Source of the DNA: Oreohelix idahoensis
Taxonomy: Eukaryota; Mollusca; Gastropoda; Stylommatophora; Oreohelicidae
NCBI GenBank assembly: GCA_024509875.1
Contig: JAMPIV010008055.1
Coordinates: forward strand, 186,001-250,000
Reading direction: 5' to 3'
DNA: 64,000 nucleotides
In this document: positions 31,333 through 42,949 of the stretch, one piece after another
Position numbering within the stretch: the stretch's first letter is position 1
Layout of the letters: each line of letters starts with the position of its first letter
Made by a program: the position numbers and the translations under genes
The notes under the pieces: model-generated
Told to the model about the DNA's origin: nothing
The model's database searches: none
Seen by the model: only the letters and a program-made list of their open reading frames with translations

Positions 31333-31726
31333 TTTTACTCAGAATAAACAAAGTTTTTAACTCTTAAAGGATAAGAGATAAGTAATCGGGACCAATTTTT
31401 TCAGCCACTTTTGATAGGAGGCCAGATTTCAGTACCGATATATCTGAATTAAATTTTTGTTTCATGTTGACCCAATTTTACATTCTTTTACCTTTTTATT
31501 CTATTTCCTTTACTACGACTATGCATAAAATTACCGTACTGTTAAAAGCACTTGGAAAGAAAAGACCTTTAAACTTGACAAAATTTAAATCAAATTGCAA
31601 AAAACATTTGCATCAAATATGGGTGGTCCTTGAAGAGTTAACCTATATGATTTATTACTGATTGTTATTCCACAAAGGCTATATTACTTAACTAGCTGAA
31701 GTAGAATCTACACACTCTATTACTTG
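31333..31726. other. Intron 6 sequence with a diverged copy of the exon 6 end
   Basis: 31680-31725 reads tatattacttaactagctga then agtagaatctacac and actctattactt, a diverged repeat of the exon 6 boundary region. Upstream part unrecognised. Confidence 0.5.
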
Positions 31727-31972
31727 GTTTGGTTTTAAGGACTATCTTCATTGCACACGGACTACTCCATCAGTGCTCTGATCTCCTCCCTTAGATCACA
31801 CAAGGAGATCTCAACACAGTGCACGAACTCTGAAGCACCAGTGAGAATCCCAATCTGTGTATATAGGAATCACACATTCTATAAATATTTTTGTGGTGGG
31901 TAGGTTTCTCATTTTTAAATTTCTCGCCATGGCAGAACTTTTTATGATTTCCAACTGCCGTGGGATTTTTAA

Positions 31973-32872
31973 CCTTTAGCACGCTTACTTACTTAGTCGT
32001 TCCCCTTCTACTGACCTTTAGCATGCTGCGGTCGCAAATTTGCGCCGGAGTTACTATATATTCTGTCAGCTGCAGGCGCATTGCTGCTACTTTCGGATAT
32101 AGTTGGTTTCCTGCCATATAAGATATGTATACGTCATATCACCCCCGGATGTTTAGTTTTAATCTCATTTGCGAGAGAGTTCACTTCCGATCTATATTTA
32201 GTGATGGGTGTATTCGCGTTTATTTTCTGTGAATTTTTTTAATCGAAATCAATCGGCATGGAACAAGCTGCCATTTTCGCTGAAATTTTCGTGGATTCTG
32301 ACTCCGATGACGATGAGTTTGTTGGTTTTACTAGCGCTGAGATCGGTTCTCAGAATATGGGTGATATCAGAGATGGGGATGACAGTAGAATTTCTAGCGC
32401 TGTTGACGACGATTTTGATGAAGTTGATATTCCCAGGGCCCTTTCAATACAACTGCAGCACCACGAGGGCACCCTAACTCTTTCAAAATCAAATCGTTCG
32501 TCGACACTCTTCTCCCTCAATGGCAAAGCCATTACATACCCTCTAAAGAGCTTAGTGTTGATGAGAGTATGATAGCTTTCAAAGGTAGGACCAGCCTTAT
32601 GCCGTACAATCTCTCCGGTTCCCCCCCCCCCCTTTTTTTTCCCATCTTTCCATTCCTCTCTTCCTATCACATCTAACATATACACCAACAAAACTTATAT
32701 CATCAGATTCATCATTCATTTATTTATATACATTCCAAAAATTAGAGCAATTGACCATGAAACATAGAAACTATAGACGTTACAAGTCACCCACTATAAA
32801 AAAGGGGGCGTTGTGAATAATAATTCAGCGGCAGGGCAAATTTCCGCAATTTCTAATGCAGCGTGCTAAAGG
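31973..32872 (+). mobile_element. piggyBac-like element, internally deleted
   Basis: TTAA on both sides (31969-31972 and 32873-32876); inverted ends cctttagcaygctgcr. The left end itself holds a 30-base LINE-A tail insertion (about 31984-32013). Confidence 0.85.
32258..32610 (+). pseudogene. piggyBac-like transposase N-terminus, truncated
   Basis: Begins MEQAAIFAEIFVDSDSDDDE, an acidic start usual for this family. After a frame change it gives KELSVDESMIAFKGRTSLMP, the conserved block holding the first catalytic aspartate. Much between and the rest of the catalytic core is missing. Confidence 0.8.
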
Positions 32873-33074
32873 TTAACATGCACAACATGCACACGGGACC
32901 TCCTTTTTTTTCGCCCTTATCCGAGAAGGCTAGGCATCTGATCTCACTACCCAGGAGACACAAAACATTGTCCATAAATTATATTCCCTCAACTGGGAAC
33001 CAAACCCGGTACCTCTAGAGCTCAAGGCGGACACCATACCTCTTAGCCACTCTGACCCCCACTCTATTACTTAC

Positions 33075-33236
33075 AACAACTGAAGCGGTATCAGAATCCA
33101 TTTTATGGTAAACCATCAAAGCATCCTTATCGTAAGTTCGGAAGTCGAAGGCCACATGAACTACACGACCAGAAAGTGCAGTGATAAACAACTGGGACTC
33201 CAGGGTTGGGAAAGTCACTGGAATCTTTGCTACAAC
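33075..33236 (-). CDS. Nrx-IV: Nrx-IV-like exon 6: start of laminin G 2
   Basis: 162 bases, phase 0 in and out. Peptide VVAKIPVTFPTLESQLFITA, then VVHVAFDFRTYDKDALMVYH; 'F.FRT...DALMVY' marks laminin G. Acceptor ttttacag, donor GTT|GTAAGT. A tRNA-headed SINE in the same orientation begins only about 14 bases past the donor, and the 41 bp minisatellite of intron 6 resembles the end of this exon. Confidence 0.93.
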
Positions 33237-33792
33237 CTGTAAAAAAAAATGAACATATCAAATAGATCAATAAAACAACTGTTAAAAAACATGAAGTATT
33301 TGTTAATAGATGGCTGCAGAGAAGAATTCATTAGAATTGAGAGACATGGTAAAAAAAATGCAACTGTGAACAAGGACAAATAAAGGAGAAATGGAAGAGA
33401 TAAGAAAGACAAAGGAAGATTAGGACTACAGATCCTCAGGCATGTCGTATAAGGTGACTAATATGAGGTTGTGCATGGGCCCGGCAACCTCATCATGACA
33501 CCACCGCTGCATGAGCATGTATCTGCTTTGTGTAGGCTTCCTATGGGACCATGCTCCACAAGGACAGCAAAGGAAAACCAGTTTTTTTCTATTCTTTCAT
33601 TTGTTCAGAGATTCCCAGAAGCCACAACGGGTAAGAAAGATGTAATCTGAGAAGAAACCAGAGCTCTTTCTTCTTGTCCTTCCAATCTTTCCTGTTGTCA
33701 CAGAGACTTAAAAATGTCAAAGATAACGCTAAAGAAAGTGTTCTCACCCGCATGACAGTCAACCTCACAAACACATGGAACACATAGAAGTA

Positions 33793-33836
33793 CCCCCCCC
33801 CCCCCATAACTGACTAATATGGGGGGGGGGGGGGGG
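33793..33836. repeat. C13 / G16 hairpin
   Basis: Thirteen C (33793-33805), a 15-base spacer, then sixteen G (33821-33836): a pure G:C inverted repeat. Could form a hairpin, i-motif or G-quadruplex; sequencing length errors are likely here. Confidence 0.9.
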
Positions 33837-34185
33837 AGAAGATGATGAGCCATTATTCAAGTGATAACCCTCGGATGGTTTTGCCATCTTTTCTCTTCTG
33901 CTTGTTGTAGGAGCTTCTTGTTGCCCAATATTGATGCGGCACTGTAGGGAGCAATTTCACTTGGTGTGATTGGCAGCTTTATTCTCCTGGGAGGCTTTCA
34001 TGTTTCTCTTGCACGCATATTTGAACCTAGCCGAAATGGCCTTTTGCCATCTGCCAGTTGTCCATAGAAAATATCTACAGGGATGCAACCATTTTCCATG
34101 CAGCACAAACACAATAATATTGGCACTGATGTACATTCTATAATGTGAATGATAAGGTTTTCCTGCGTAGTTCCCGGAAGGGGAA

Positions 34186-34220
<35 letters not shown>
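34186..34220. repeat. G35 homopolymer
   Basis: An uninterrupted run of 35 G followed by aggggaga. Exact length is uncertain in any assembly. Confidence 0.9.
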
Positions 34221-34221
<1 letters not shown>

Positions 34222-34404
34222 GGGGAGAGAGAATATCTGATTAAACAAAGAAAGAATAGGACTAATACGAAGTTTTGTATGTGACTGGCAACCTCATCAC
34301 GTAAAACACATTCCTACAGAAACCACTGCTGTAAGAGAATGAGAATGCTTGCTGTAGGCTTCCCTCAAGCAAGTCATACAAGGTGCTTAATATGCACAGA
34401 GCTG

Positions 34405-34735
34405 GGGAGCCACGCTGGTGTAATGGTTACCACACTGTGTTGACGATCGAGTGATCCAGGTTCGCGCTCTGGCGAGAACATTTGAAGGAGTGTCTTCGAC
34501 CGGGACTTGGACTGGAATAATTAGAGTCCTGGCAAAGACATTTGAAGGAGTGCCTTCGACCAGGGACTGGAATAACCTGAGCGGCTCCTGAGCACAAACC
34601 CTCTGTGGATGGGAAGGAGCGGAGATGGCACGGACATCTGGCTCCTGACCGGGTGGGGAGGAAAGTCCACAGGCACCCCAGCTTCACAATGCCATGAAAT
34701 TTGTTTCATGTCATTGGGCCGAAGGGCTGAAGCCC
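34405..34735 (+). mobile_element. tRNA-headed SINE (family S1), copy c, diverged
   Basis: Head gagccacgctggtgtaatgg and text gacatttgaaggagtg repeated twice (near 34469 and 34540), so the copy contains an internal duplication compared with copies a and b. Confidence 0.75.
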
Positions 34736-34957
34736 AAGTGCCGCTAGATAGACAAAAAAAATGCATGGAGCTGGCAACCTCAACATGTAAAACACATTGC
34801 TGCAGAAACAACCATTGCAAGAACATGAGAATGCTTGGTGTAGGCTTCCTGTAATGAGACCAACTGCAGTGGTGGCTCCAGGCTCAGTAAGGAATAAAAA
34901 AGGAAAATGAATGATTGAATCAATGATAAGGTTAAAACAAAAAGTATGTCCACTTAC

Positions 34958-35128
34958 ATTACAGAAAGAATTAACATTGTTGATAATGGAGACAGTTGCT
35001 AACTGCCGGGACATAGCATCTCTGACCAACTTGGCTCCATTCAGGTTGACATTCTGGATACATCCTATAAAGTTGTACTTCACAGTTATCCCATCCATAT
35101 TGAAGTAGGGAATTCCTCCCAGGTATAA
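34958..35128 (-). CDS. Nrx-IV: Nrx-IV-like exon 5: end of laminin G 1
   Basis: 171 bases, phase 0 in and out. Peptide LYLGGIPYFNMDGITVKYNF, then IGCIQNVNLNGAKL and a final segment ending NSFCN. 'LYLGG' and 'F.GCI.N..LNG' are the closing strands of a laminin G domain, with the two conserved cysteines. Acceptor taacttcag, donor AAT|GTAAGT. Confidence 0.94.
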
Positions 35129-35289
35129 CTGAAGTTAAAAAAAAAAAGAGAACAGGATGTAGTTAGCACGCACCGGAATAAAAAATAGAACATGTAAAAA
35201 CAACCAAAGAGTTACATAATAAAACTTTCTGGTTAAATCATATGCAAATAAAGGTGATTCCCTCTTGTGTGGAGGACCCTACTTCTTCT

Positions 35290-36600
35290 TCATACACTCT
35301 CAGATGTCAACTTGAATATCTTCAAAGAAACTACCAAGGAGTGTAAATGTAGCACTGATAAAATGACTGCTGAACATCTGCTTTAAAGATGCCTAACATG
35401 AGGAACATAGAAAGCACATATGGCTATCATCAGTACCATTTTTGGAAAAACTCTTTGGAGAGAACCATCCAACTCGTTGCACTGCACCACCCACCAATTA
35501 GTAGGTCAGGTATGTTTAACGAACTCTACCAAAGTTGAGCGTAGTGAGTTGGGGAAGCCCTCTGGGTTTGCAAGTAAACCTTGCAACTCACCGCCCGATT
35601 GCACAAGGGTAATGAGTGAAAACTAAAATCCCTGGGGTTATAAGGTCTAGCAGGGAGGCATCAGCGCCATTTAGATGGTCCCTGGTTTGAATCACCAGTG
35701 AGCCTTTCCTTTCTGTTACTCGTCTATTGTCTGGCGTCATCTCCCTTTCTGTTGTATGAGTGTCTGTTATTTACTTACATTTGCTTATATCAACTACTCA
35801 CAGACCTCAAGTTTCCTTCATTCTATATTTACTGTTCATCCAAGTAGGAAAAGACTATTTTTATATGAGTGTAAATTTTTTCATGACTGCCATTCTTTGT
35901 CTTGCCTTCATCCAGTTTCTTTCAACATGAAACCTGCAGCATAGGTCTATAATGACAAAGGAAAGCACAGAGAGACATGCTGCTTTCTTTACAGACACAC
36001 AGTCTGTAAAACTGTAATGCTGAAGAGCCAAAATAATTCAGACCTGGATGACCTAAGAGTAATGCTTCACAAACTATGTCAGCGATACAAAATATCTCAC
36101 TGCAACATCCCAGGCTATGAGGAGGCTGATAGATTGGCAAAGGAAAGTGGATACCTCAGCCAGATACAAGGATAACTTTCGAAGAGGCAAAGACTTTTAT
36201 CAGAAGCAGATACAGAGATACAGGAACAAATGCGATGCAGAACATCCAGGCCACCAAAAAAAAAAAAAATGATCCATATTACCAGCTCAGCAGAAGAGAA
36301 AAGTGGTAATCTTCAGACTCTGCACGGGTCACCATCTATTCAACAAGCTAAAGATAGGAACTACCAATGAGTGTAATTGTGGCACTGATAAAATTACTAC
36401 CGAACATCTGCTTCAAAGATGCTCAACTTATGAGGAAGAGAGAAAGCATATATGGCCGTCATCAGTACCATTCCTGGAAAAACTCTATGGAGATACAGTC
36501 TCAAGCTGACCACTGCTTTCTATTTTTGAAAATATTCAAGCAGACGTCAGTGAGTGTATGAAGAAGAATATATAGGTGCAACTAGAATGAATGCCTACAC
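35290..36600 (+). mobile_element. Decayed I-like LINE 3' ends, two overlapping copies
   Basis: 35320-35490 and 36350-36500 are versions of one segment (ggcactgataaaattactac, caaagatgc). Frame 36303-36509 encodes MVIFRLCTGHHLFNKLKIGT and NECNCGTDKITTEHLLQRCS, the cysteine-rich tail after RNase H (compare FRLRTGHNKLN and CTCGLNEQTAEHVLQDCP at 53648-54634). Confidence 0.75.
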
Positions 36601-36662
36601 TGCGACCCGCTAATCTTCATCGGCGGTGGGAAACACTGGAACAAAACAAATGGAAGTGGTAA

Positions 36663-38949
36663 TCTATATAAATAAAAGGCAATGTATGTATGTATGTTCT
36701 TAATACAAATAGGCATGCCTTATTATTTCTTAATACATTTTGGTAGACAGTATCTTCAGTTACCGCCGGGTAACGCTGTGCAATTATTTCATAATTTAAT
36801 ATTGTGATTATGAGATTTTATTTAAAGTTTTTCTATAAAATGTCAAGAAGCTATTTAATTCTCAGGGGCCATAATCAAATAAATAGATATCCCAAAAATA
36901 TCAAAGGGATGTAATACAAATGTTAAAACTATTATTTTATGTTTCTTATTAATAACCAAACGTTTGCATATTTTAGAAGATAATTAAAAATGTTTAACTA
37001 CACACTTTTACTTTAATAGAAAATAGATCCCCGTCTTATGAAGTACTTCCTTTTTTTTGACTATGTAATTTTAATGGCACTCATTTTTCCAGGCGGTTTC
37101 AAATTGGATCAGAGATGTATCAATACATATATTAAAACCAGTGAATGTTCTATGACGATCAACATCCACTGTGCATGTTTAATCTGAATGAAAATCTAAC
37201 ATGGTTTAAAGTATTTTTTTACAGCATTTTTAAAATGCATGGTCAAACGAATTTAAATTGTAAAACAACTGTATCAACATATGTAAAAACCAAACTCACT
37301 CGATAGTCGCTTTATTTCCGTTGCAATTATCTTTAAGTTATTTTATAGTAAAAACTTTAGTTGTTGCAGAAAACAAAATTATTAAATACTTGTGATCGTT
37401 GAAGGACCGTTTAAATGGAAGTAATTTTGTCACATGTTGCCAGGTAACATAATTTGGTTTCTACCACTTTGGTTAAAAAAATATAAGCTGGTGGCTTTTT
37501 GTCAAATATGTATTCAATTCATGTGAATGTATGTTTATTTTGATTGAAAAGGCAGATTTATGCATTCATTCGCTTTCACTTATGGTATGTCGGTGCGTCA
37601 AAATTTTGTTTATAAACCTTTGTCTTCGCTTAGTACTAAAATTTAGAAAATGCCAAGTAACTTTGTCACATGTTGCCAGGTAACATAATTTGGTTTCTAC
37701 CACTTTGGTTAAAAAAATAACAACGCACGTGCTAAAAAAAATGCAAAGTCCTTGTGTGGGATGAGTGCACTATGCCACATTAGAGAGCTCTTGAAGCTCT
37801 TGATCTGACTCTGCAAGATATTAGGGGAAACACTCTTCCAGTGGGAGGGGCTGTGATAGTGCTTTCTGGTGATTTTCATCAAACATTACCATTTATTCCA
37901 TGATCAACACCGGCGGACGAACTAAATGCTTGCCTTAAAGCATCATACCTTTGGAGACACATTCAGAAAATGGAACTGACCACCAATATGCGTGTTCATT
38001 TACTTGGAGACACAACCGCATACAACTTTGCTCACCAACTGTTGTGCTTTGATGATGATAAATTTCCTACTAATCAAACAACTAATCTGATATCGTTTCC
38101 ATCGGATTTTTGCAAGGTAGTCATGTCAGTTCAAGAATTACAATGCAGCATTTTTCCGAACATTCACATCAACTTTAGAAATCATAAATGGCTTTGTGAG
38201 CAAGCGATTCTGGCGCCTAAAAATGAAAGCGTTAGTAATATCAATCTCCAAATACAGAATCAGCTGCCGGGCATAGCCACTACATACAAATCAATTGACA
38301 CTTTCATAGACAGCCAGCAGGCTGTATTTTATCCGACTGAGTTCCTGAACTCATTGGAACCAACTGGAATGCCACCGCATAACTTAATTTTAAAAATCGA
38401 TGCACCGATAATATTGCTGTGAAATCTTGATATGCCTAAATTGTGTAACGGAACCAGATTATGTGTTAAGGAACCTCATGCCAAACATGATGGACGCAAC
38501 AATATTAACAGGTTGTGCCAGGGGAGAAGAAGCATTCATTCCACGCATTCCTCTGATCCCAACTGACATGTCTTTTGATTTCAAGCGACTGCAATATCCT
38601 GTACGTCTTGCATATGCAATGACAATAAACAACGCCCATGGGCAGTCACTTAAGGTAGCAGGCATTAACTTAGAAAACCCATGCTTTTCACATGGACAGC
38701 TAAATGTTGCTTGCTCCAGGGTGGGCACACCAAGACATTTATTCATTTTTGCCCCAGATGGCAACACCAAGAATATTGTTTATCAAAAAGCACTGGAATA
38801 AATGTAGAAAATAACGATAGGTAAATATGACACGGTGTAGTCAAATATATTAATTTGAACTTATGTAACTTCCATGTGTGTAACTTATGTATGTAAGTTT
38901 CATAAAGCGTTAGTAGAAAACCCGGGCAACCCCGGGTACTTACAGCTAG
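36663..38949 (+). mobile_element. Helitron, decayed
   Basis: 5' end TCTATATAAATAAAA after A; 3' end hairpin cccgggcaaccccggg, then tacttacagCTAG before T. Inserted between A and T as expected. Encodes remains of the Pif1-type helicase; Rep part missing. Confidence 0.9.
37756..38801 (+). pseudogene. Helitron Pif1-like helicase C-terminal half, broken
   Basis: Frames give LVWDECTMPH (Walker B region), VIVLSGDFHQTLPFIP, STPADELNACLKASYLWRHI, KMELTTNMRV, then after a stop at 38422 FKRLQYPVRLAYAMTINNAH and GQLNVACSRVGTPRHLFIF. These are motifs of Helitron helicases; stops and changed residues (NNAHGQS) show it is inactive. Confidence 0.9.
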
Positions 38950-39076
38950 TTACCAATGTTTCCCAAGGTACCCCAAAGGTTTCAAGGGGTAAACAGCAGC
39001 ACTGTTTGTTACTTTATCATACTTTTTTTTTTAGCTGCTGGAAACAATTAATTAATCTCTAATATATATCAGAGGA

Positions 39077-39286
39077 CCAACGGGCTGATCACCCGTTTGC
39101 CAGTCACTTCGATTACGGAAACAACAGCAAATGGATTGATTTGCCGTTGCCCTAAAAACGCCAATAGGCGTGATGGGAAACAATGGCAAAGAAAACCTAT
39201 CTGCTGTTGCCCTAAGACGCCACTAGGCGTAATGGCCACTGACTGCTTTGACGGTCGGTGGCTAAGGACGGAAGAAGAAGAAGAAG
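39077..39286 (+). mobile_element. GAA-tailed SINE (family S4), copy 3
   Basis: Flanked by atatatcagagga (39064-39076 and 39287-39299). Same dimer-like body as the other two copies. Confidence 0.93.
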
Positions 39287-39815
39287 ATATATCAGAGGAG
39301 TACGCTGATGAGACTAAACGTTCATAAAGGGTATGCGATTACTGTAACTTTTGGGAACCATTGATCCCAATGAATAAAATATGACACCCAAAAAAGTGAT
39401 GCAACTTAACAAGGTAAAGATAGTCCCATAGCAGGTATTGTCACAGACTGATCCTAATCCAGTTTTACAAAACCAATATGGATACAAAATATACATACCA
39501 GTCCCAATCCATATTGTAAAACCAAAAATTAAACTACCAGCACTCGCAATTTTTATCAAAATCCTGTCTTTAATGCACAACACTCACAATTTTACCCAAA
39601 TCCAGTCTTTAATGCACAACACATACAAATTTATCCAAATCTACTCTTTAATCCACAAACTTTAAAAATGTATCCTTGCCTGTCTTTAATCTTACTTACT
39701 TACTTAGTCGTTCCCCTTCTACCGTGAGGTGTAGAGGTTTGGAAGAGAGAGCGCCAGACCATTCTATCAGCTGTCTTCTTCCTGGCCTGGTTCCATTCTA
39801 GTCCTCGGTCCTTCA

Positions 39816-41537
39816 TCATCATCTCATCTCAACCCATAACCCGTCATGGGTCGTAGGGGTGCCATGGTGGAAGCATCAGCAGACAGGGTCCTCCACTGCT
39901 CTCTATTCTCAGCAATGCGTACAAGTGTGGAGAAACCGTGTCCTGCCCATTCTTTGATGTTATCAGCCCAGGATTTTCTTTGCCTTCCTCTTCTCCGTTT
40001 ACCTTCGACTGTTCCCTGGAGGATCGTTTTCGAAAGGGAGTCATGACGAGTTACATGCCCAAACCAGGCAAGCTTTCGACGTTTCACTATTGACAAAAGT
40101 GGTTCTTGATGGCCTGCATAGGTGTTTATCTTCTCTCTAACATAGACATTTGTTTTGTGCTCTTTATAGCAAATGCGCAAAATTCTTCTATAACATTTAT
40201 GCTCGAAAGCCTGAATCCTTCGCTCCGTATCTGCAGTGAGTGTCCAGCCCTCACACCCATACAAGAGAATAGATAATACAAGTGATTTGTATAATTTGAT
40301 CTTCACAGGAAAACTGATGTTACTTTTCCAGATCACATTCAACCTTGTCATGGCAGCTTAGGCCATCTCAAGTCTTGTCTTGATTTCTTTATTTGATCTT
40401 CCATCACTACATATAGTGGACCCGAGATATTTAAAGGTGTTAACTTCTTCTAACGTTTGCCCATTTAACGTAATGTTGGTCGGAACATGTTTCTTATGGC
40501 TATTCACCAATATCTTGCTTTTTTCTATATTAATTTCCATCCCATATGTTCTTGTTACTTTCTCCAGTCTAGAGGTAAGGTCTTGAAGTTCTGATTCTGT
40601 TCCAGCTATCAGATCAATATCATCAGCAAAACGTAGATTACACAGAGGTCGGCCTCCAATCGATATGGTTGATTTATAATCGTAGAGAGCCTCCTGCATA
40701 ATATGTTCTAGATAAATGTTAAAGAGCACTGGTGACAGGATACATCCCTGGTGAACTCCTACAGTTGTTTTGAAAAATTCTCCAATGTCATTGCTTGCAA
40801 AAACAGCACTGCTTGCGTCCTTGTATAGTGCTTCAATGATATCTATGATGTTGGTATCAAAATTGAATTTTCTCATTATTTGCCATAAACCTTCATGCCA
40901 GACTCGATCGAAGGCTTTTGTGAAATCGATGAAGTTATGGTATAAATCATGTTGATGCTGGAGATGTTTTTCGATCAGTAATCTAATATTGAAGATTTGT
41001 TCTGAGGTACTTCTTTTTGGTCTAAAGCCAGCCTGTTCCTCTGACAAGATTTCTTCTGATTTCTGTTTTATTCTGTTCAAAAGTATCCTTAACATCACCT
41101 TACTTGGATGACTAATAAGGCTAATGGTTCTGTAGTTCTTGCACATTTTTAGATTTCCTTTCTTTGGAAGTGGTATTACTAATGACTGCGTCCATTCTTT
41201 TGGCCATTTTTTTGTACTCCATATCTTCTGGCAAATTGTTGTCATGATTTTTACTATATCTGGTCCTCCATATTTCAAGAGCTCTGCTGGTATATTATCC
41301 ACACCCGGTGACTTCCCTCCTTTCATCGAACATATAGCCTCTTCCACTTCTTCCCGTAGTATTGCTGCATTTCCGAGTTCTCTGTTTTCGCACTTAATGT
41401 TGTTTAATATGCCTAAGTCAGTGTCAAGTTTACAGTTATATAATTCTTTACAATATTCTGTCCACCTTCTCATTACAGCTCTTTTTCATTGAGCAGAGCC
41501 CCATTGCTATCTTCTATGACAGTTACCCTGGGCTGTT
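39816..41537 (-). mobile_element. LINE-B (RTE-like), 5'-truncated
   Basis: Nested in LINE-A with duplicated target tcggtccttc at both ends and an ATG/ATC-rich tail. Encodes reverse transcriptase and C-terminus with a single stop between. Confidence 0.88.
39824..41473 (-). pseudogene. LINE-B reverse transcriptase, one internal stop
   Basis: 41473-40358 encodes 371 residues: KKWPKEWTQSLVIPLPKKGN, EEQAGFRPKRSTSEQIFNIR, FIDFTKAFDRVWHEGLWQIM, VGVHQGCILSPVLFN and CNLRFADDIDLIAGTESELQ (FADD motif). One stop codon near 40355 separates it from 40351-39824 (MTRLNVIWKSNISFPVKIKL, HVTRHDSLSKTILQGTVEGK). Otherwise the frame is continuous. Endonuclease absent. Confidence 0.9.
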
Positions 41538-42263
41538 CGGTCCTTCAAAGATTGTCTAATGTTGTCATCCCAGCGGACTCTGGGTCGTCCTGGAGGTCTG
41601 GATCCCTGGCTCTTTGTTTCCCATGCTTGTCGTGGTAGCCGATCTTCTCCCATTCTGCAGACATGGCCAAACCATCTTAGTTGGGACTGTTCTATTTGGG
41701 TCTGCAGCGGATGGGATTTTAGGCCTTGACGGATCGTCTGGTTGCGGACCATGTCTCTTCTTGTTACTTCAACCACTTTCCTCAGATACCTCATTTCTGA
41801 GGTTTGGATCTGGCTTTTGTGGGTTGTAGTCATTGCCCACGACTCGCATCCATATGTCAAGACTGGGACATAGGTGGAGCGGTATACAGCCATCTTCGTT
41901 TTCTTACCAACCTCTTTCTTGCTGAGGAATCCACGATTTATGGCCTGAAAAAGTCTCCCAGCCGCTGCTTTTCGAGTGCTGTCTTTAATCAACAACCCTT
42001 TATCAAAAATTTATCAAAAGCTAATCTACTATAATTACATATTTGTCCAAATTCAGTCTGTAAGCAACAACACGTACACATTTATCAAAATCCAGCCTGT
42101 AATCAACAACACGTACAATTTTATCAAAATCTAGGCTTCAACCAACAACACATACAAATGTAGCACAATTTAGACTTTAATTCACAACACTCACAAATTT
42201 ACCCAAATTCAGTCTTTAATCGACAGCACTTACAAATTTATCCCAACCCAGTATTTAATCTAC

Positions 42264-42721
42264 TTCTCTTCTTCTTTGAACCTTAGCCGCCGACCGTCAA
42301 AGCAGTCAGTGGCCATTACGCCTGGTGGCGTCTTGTAGGGCAACAACAAATTGATTCCACTTTGCTCGGTCGGCGGCCATCCTTCGTACAGTGCCCCAGC
42401 TCTGGTTCATTCTTTGCATCTCAGCCTCCACAGTCCTACGCCAAGTTGTTTTTGGTCGGCCTCTCTTTCATTTTCCTTCAGGGGTCCAAAGCATAGCTGT
42501 TCTTGTGATGGCATCGGGGTCTCTTCTGAGGACATGGCCAACCCAGCTCCAGCATCTGCCAGCTATGATGGTGTGCATGTCCTCTTGCTTGCTCCGAGTA
42601 AGCAGATCTTGGTTGGTGATGGTATTCGGCCAAAAGATTCGGAGAATTTTTCTTAGGCATTGTGTGAAAAGAGGACAATTTCAACATTTCCTTCTCTGTA
42701 ACTCTCCAGCTCTCCATGCCA
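42264..42721 (-). mobile_element. LINE-D (RTE-like) 3' end, copy 2
   Basis: Flanked by tatttaatctac (42252-42263 and 42722-42733), GAA-type tail; same text as 9317-9892. Confidence 0.9.
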
Positions 42722-42752
42722 TATTTAATCTACAGTGCTTACAAATTCATCC

Positions 42753-42949
42753 TTCTTCTTCTTCTTCTTGCGATCGCATCTTTGATGATTACACCGTCAG
42801 ACGAGTTCTCATGATGAATTCGACTGTTGTTTGAAGTTCCTCTTTAACTCCATATAGCTTTGAGTTTAGTGTTGAGTCATTCGGCCAGTATATCTTTCTT
42901 AACTGGTCATACAGAGGACAGTCCTGTAGAACATGCTCAGCAGTTTGTA
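42753..42949 (-). mobile_element. I-like LINE 3' end, 5'-truncated
   Basis: Nearly identical to the last 190 bases of the complete I-like LINE (53612-53805), flanked by aaattcatcc (42743-42752 and 42950-42959), with a GAA tail. High identity implies recent activity of that LINE family. Confidence 0.93.

Larger units (their letters stand above)
31725..33061 (-). mobile_element. Long tRNA-headed SINE (family S3), copy b, carrying a piggyBac-like relic
   Basis: Head at 33061 (ggggtcagagtggctaagag) and tail at 31727, flanked by actctattactt at 31714-31725 and about 33061-33072. The right duplication overlaps the exon 6 donor region. The body is split at TTAA by a 900-base element. Confidence 0.82.
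39690..41979 (-). mobile_element. LINE-A (RTE-like) 3' end, split by LINE-B
   Basis: LINE-A tail 39690-39815 and continuation 41538-41979, flanked by ctgtctttaatc on both sides in the minisatellite. The C-terminal frame at 41975-41530 encodes RKAAAGRLFQAINRGFLSKK and MRYLRKVVEVTRRDMVRNQT. Confidence 0.88.

Noticed and set aside
36663..38949. Helitron capturing a host gene
   Set aside because: All recognisable coding text is Helitron helicase; no foreign exon seen.
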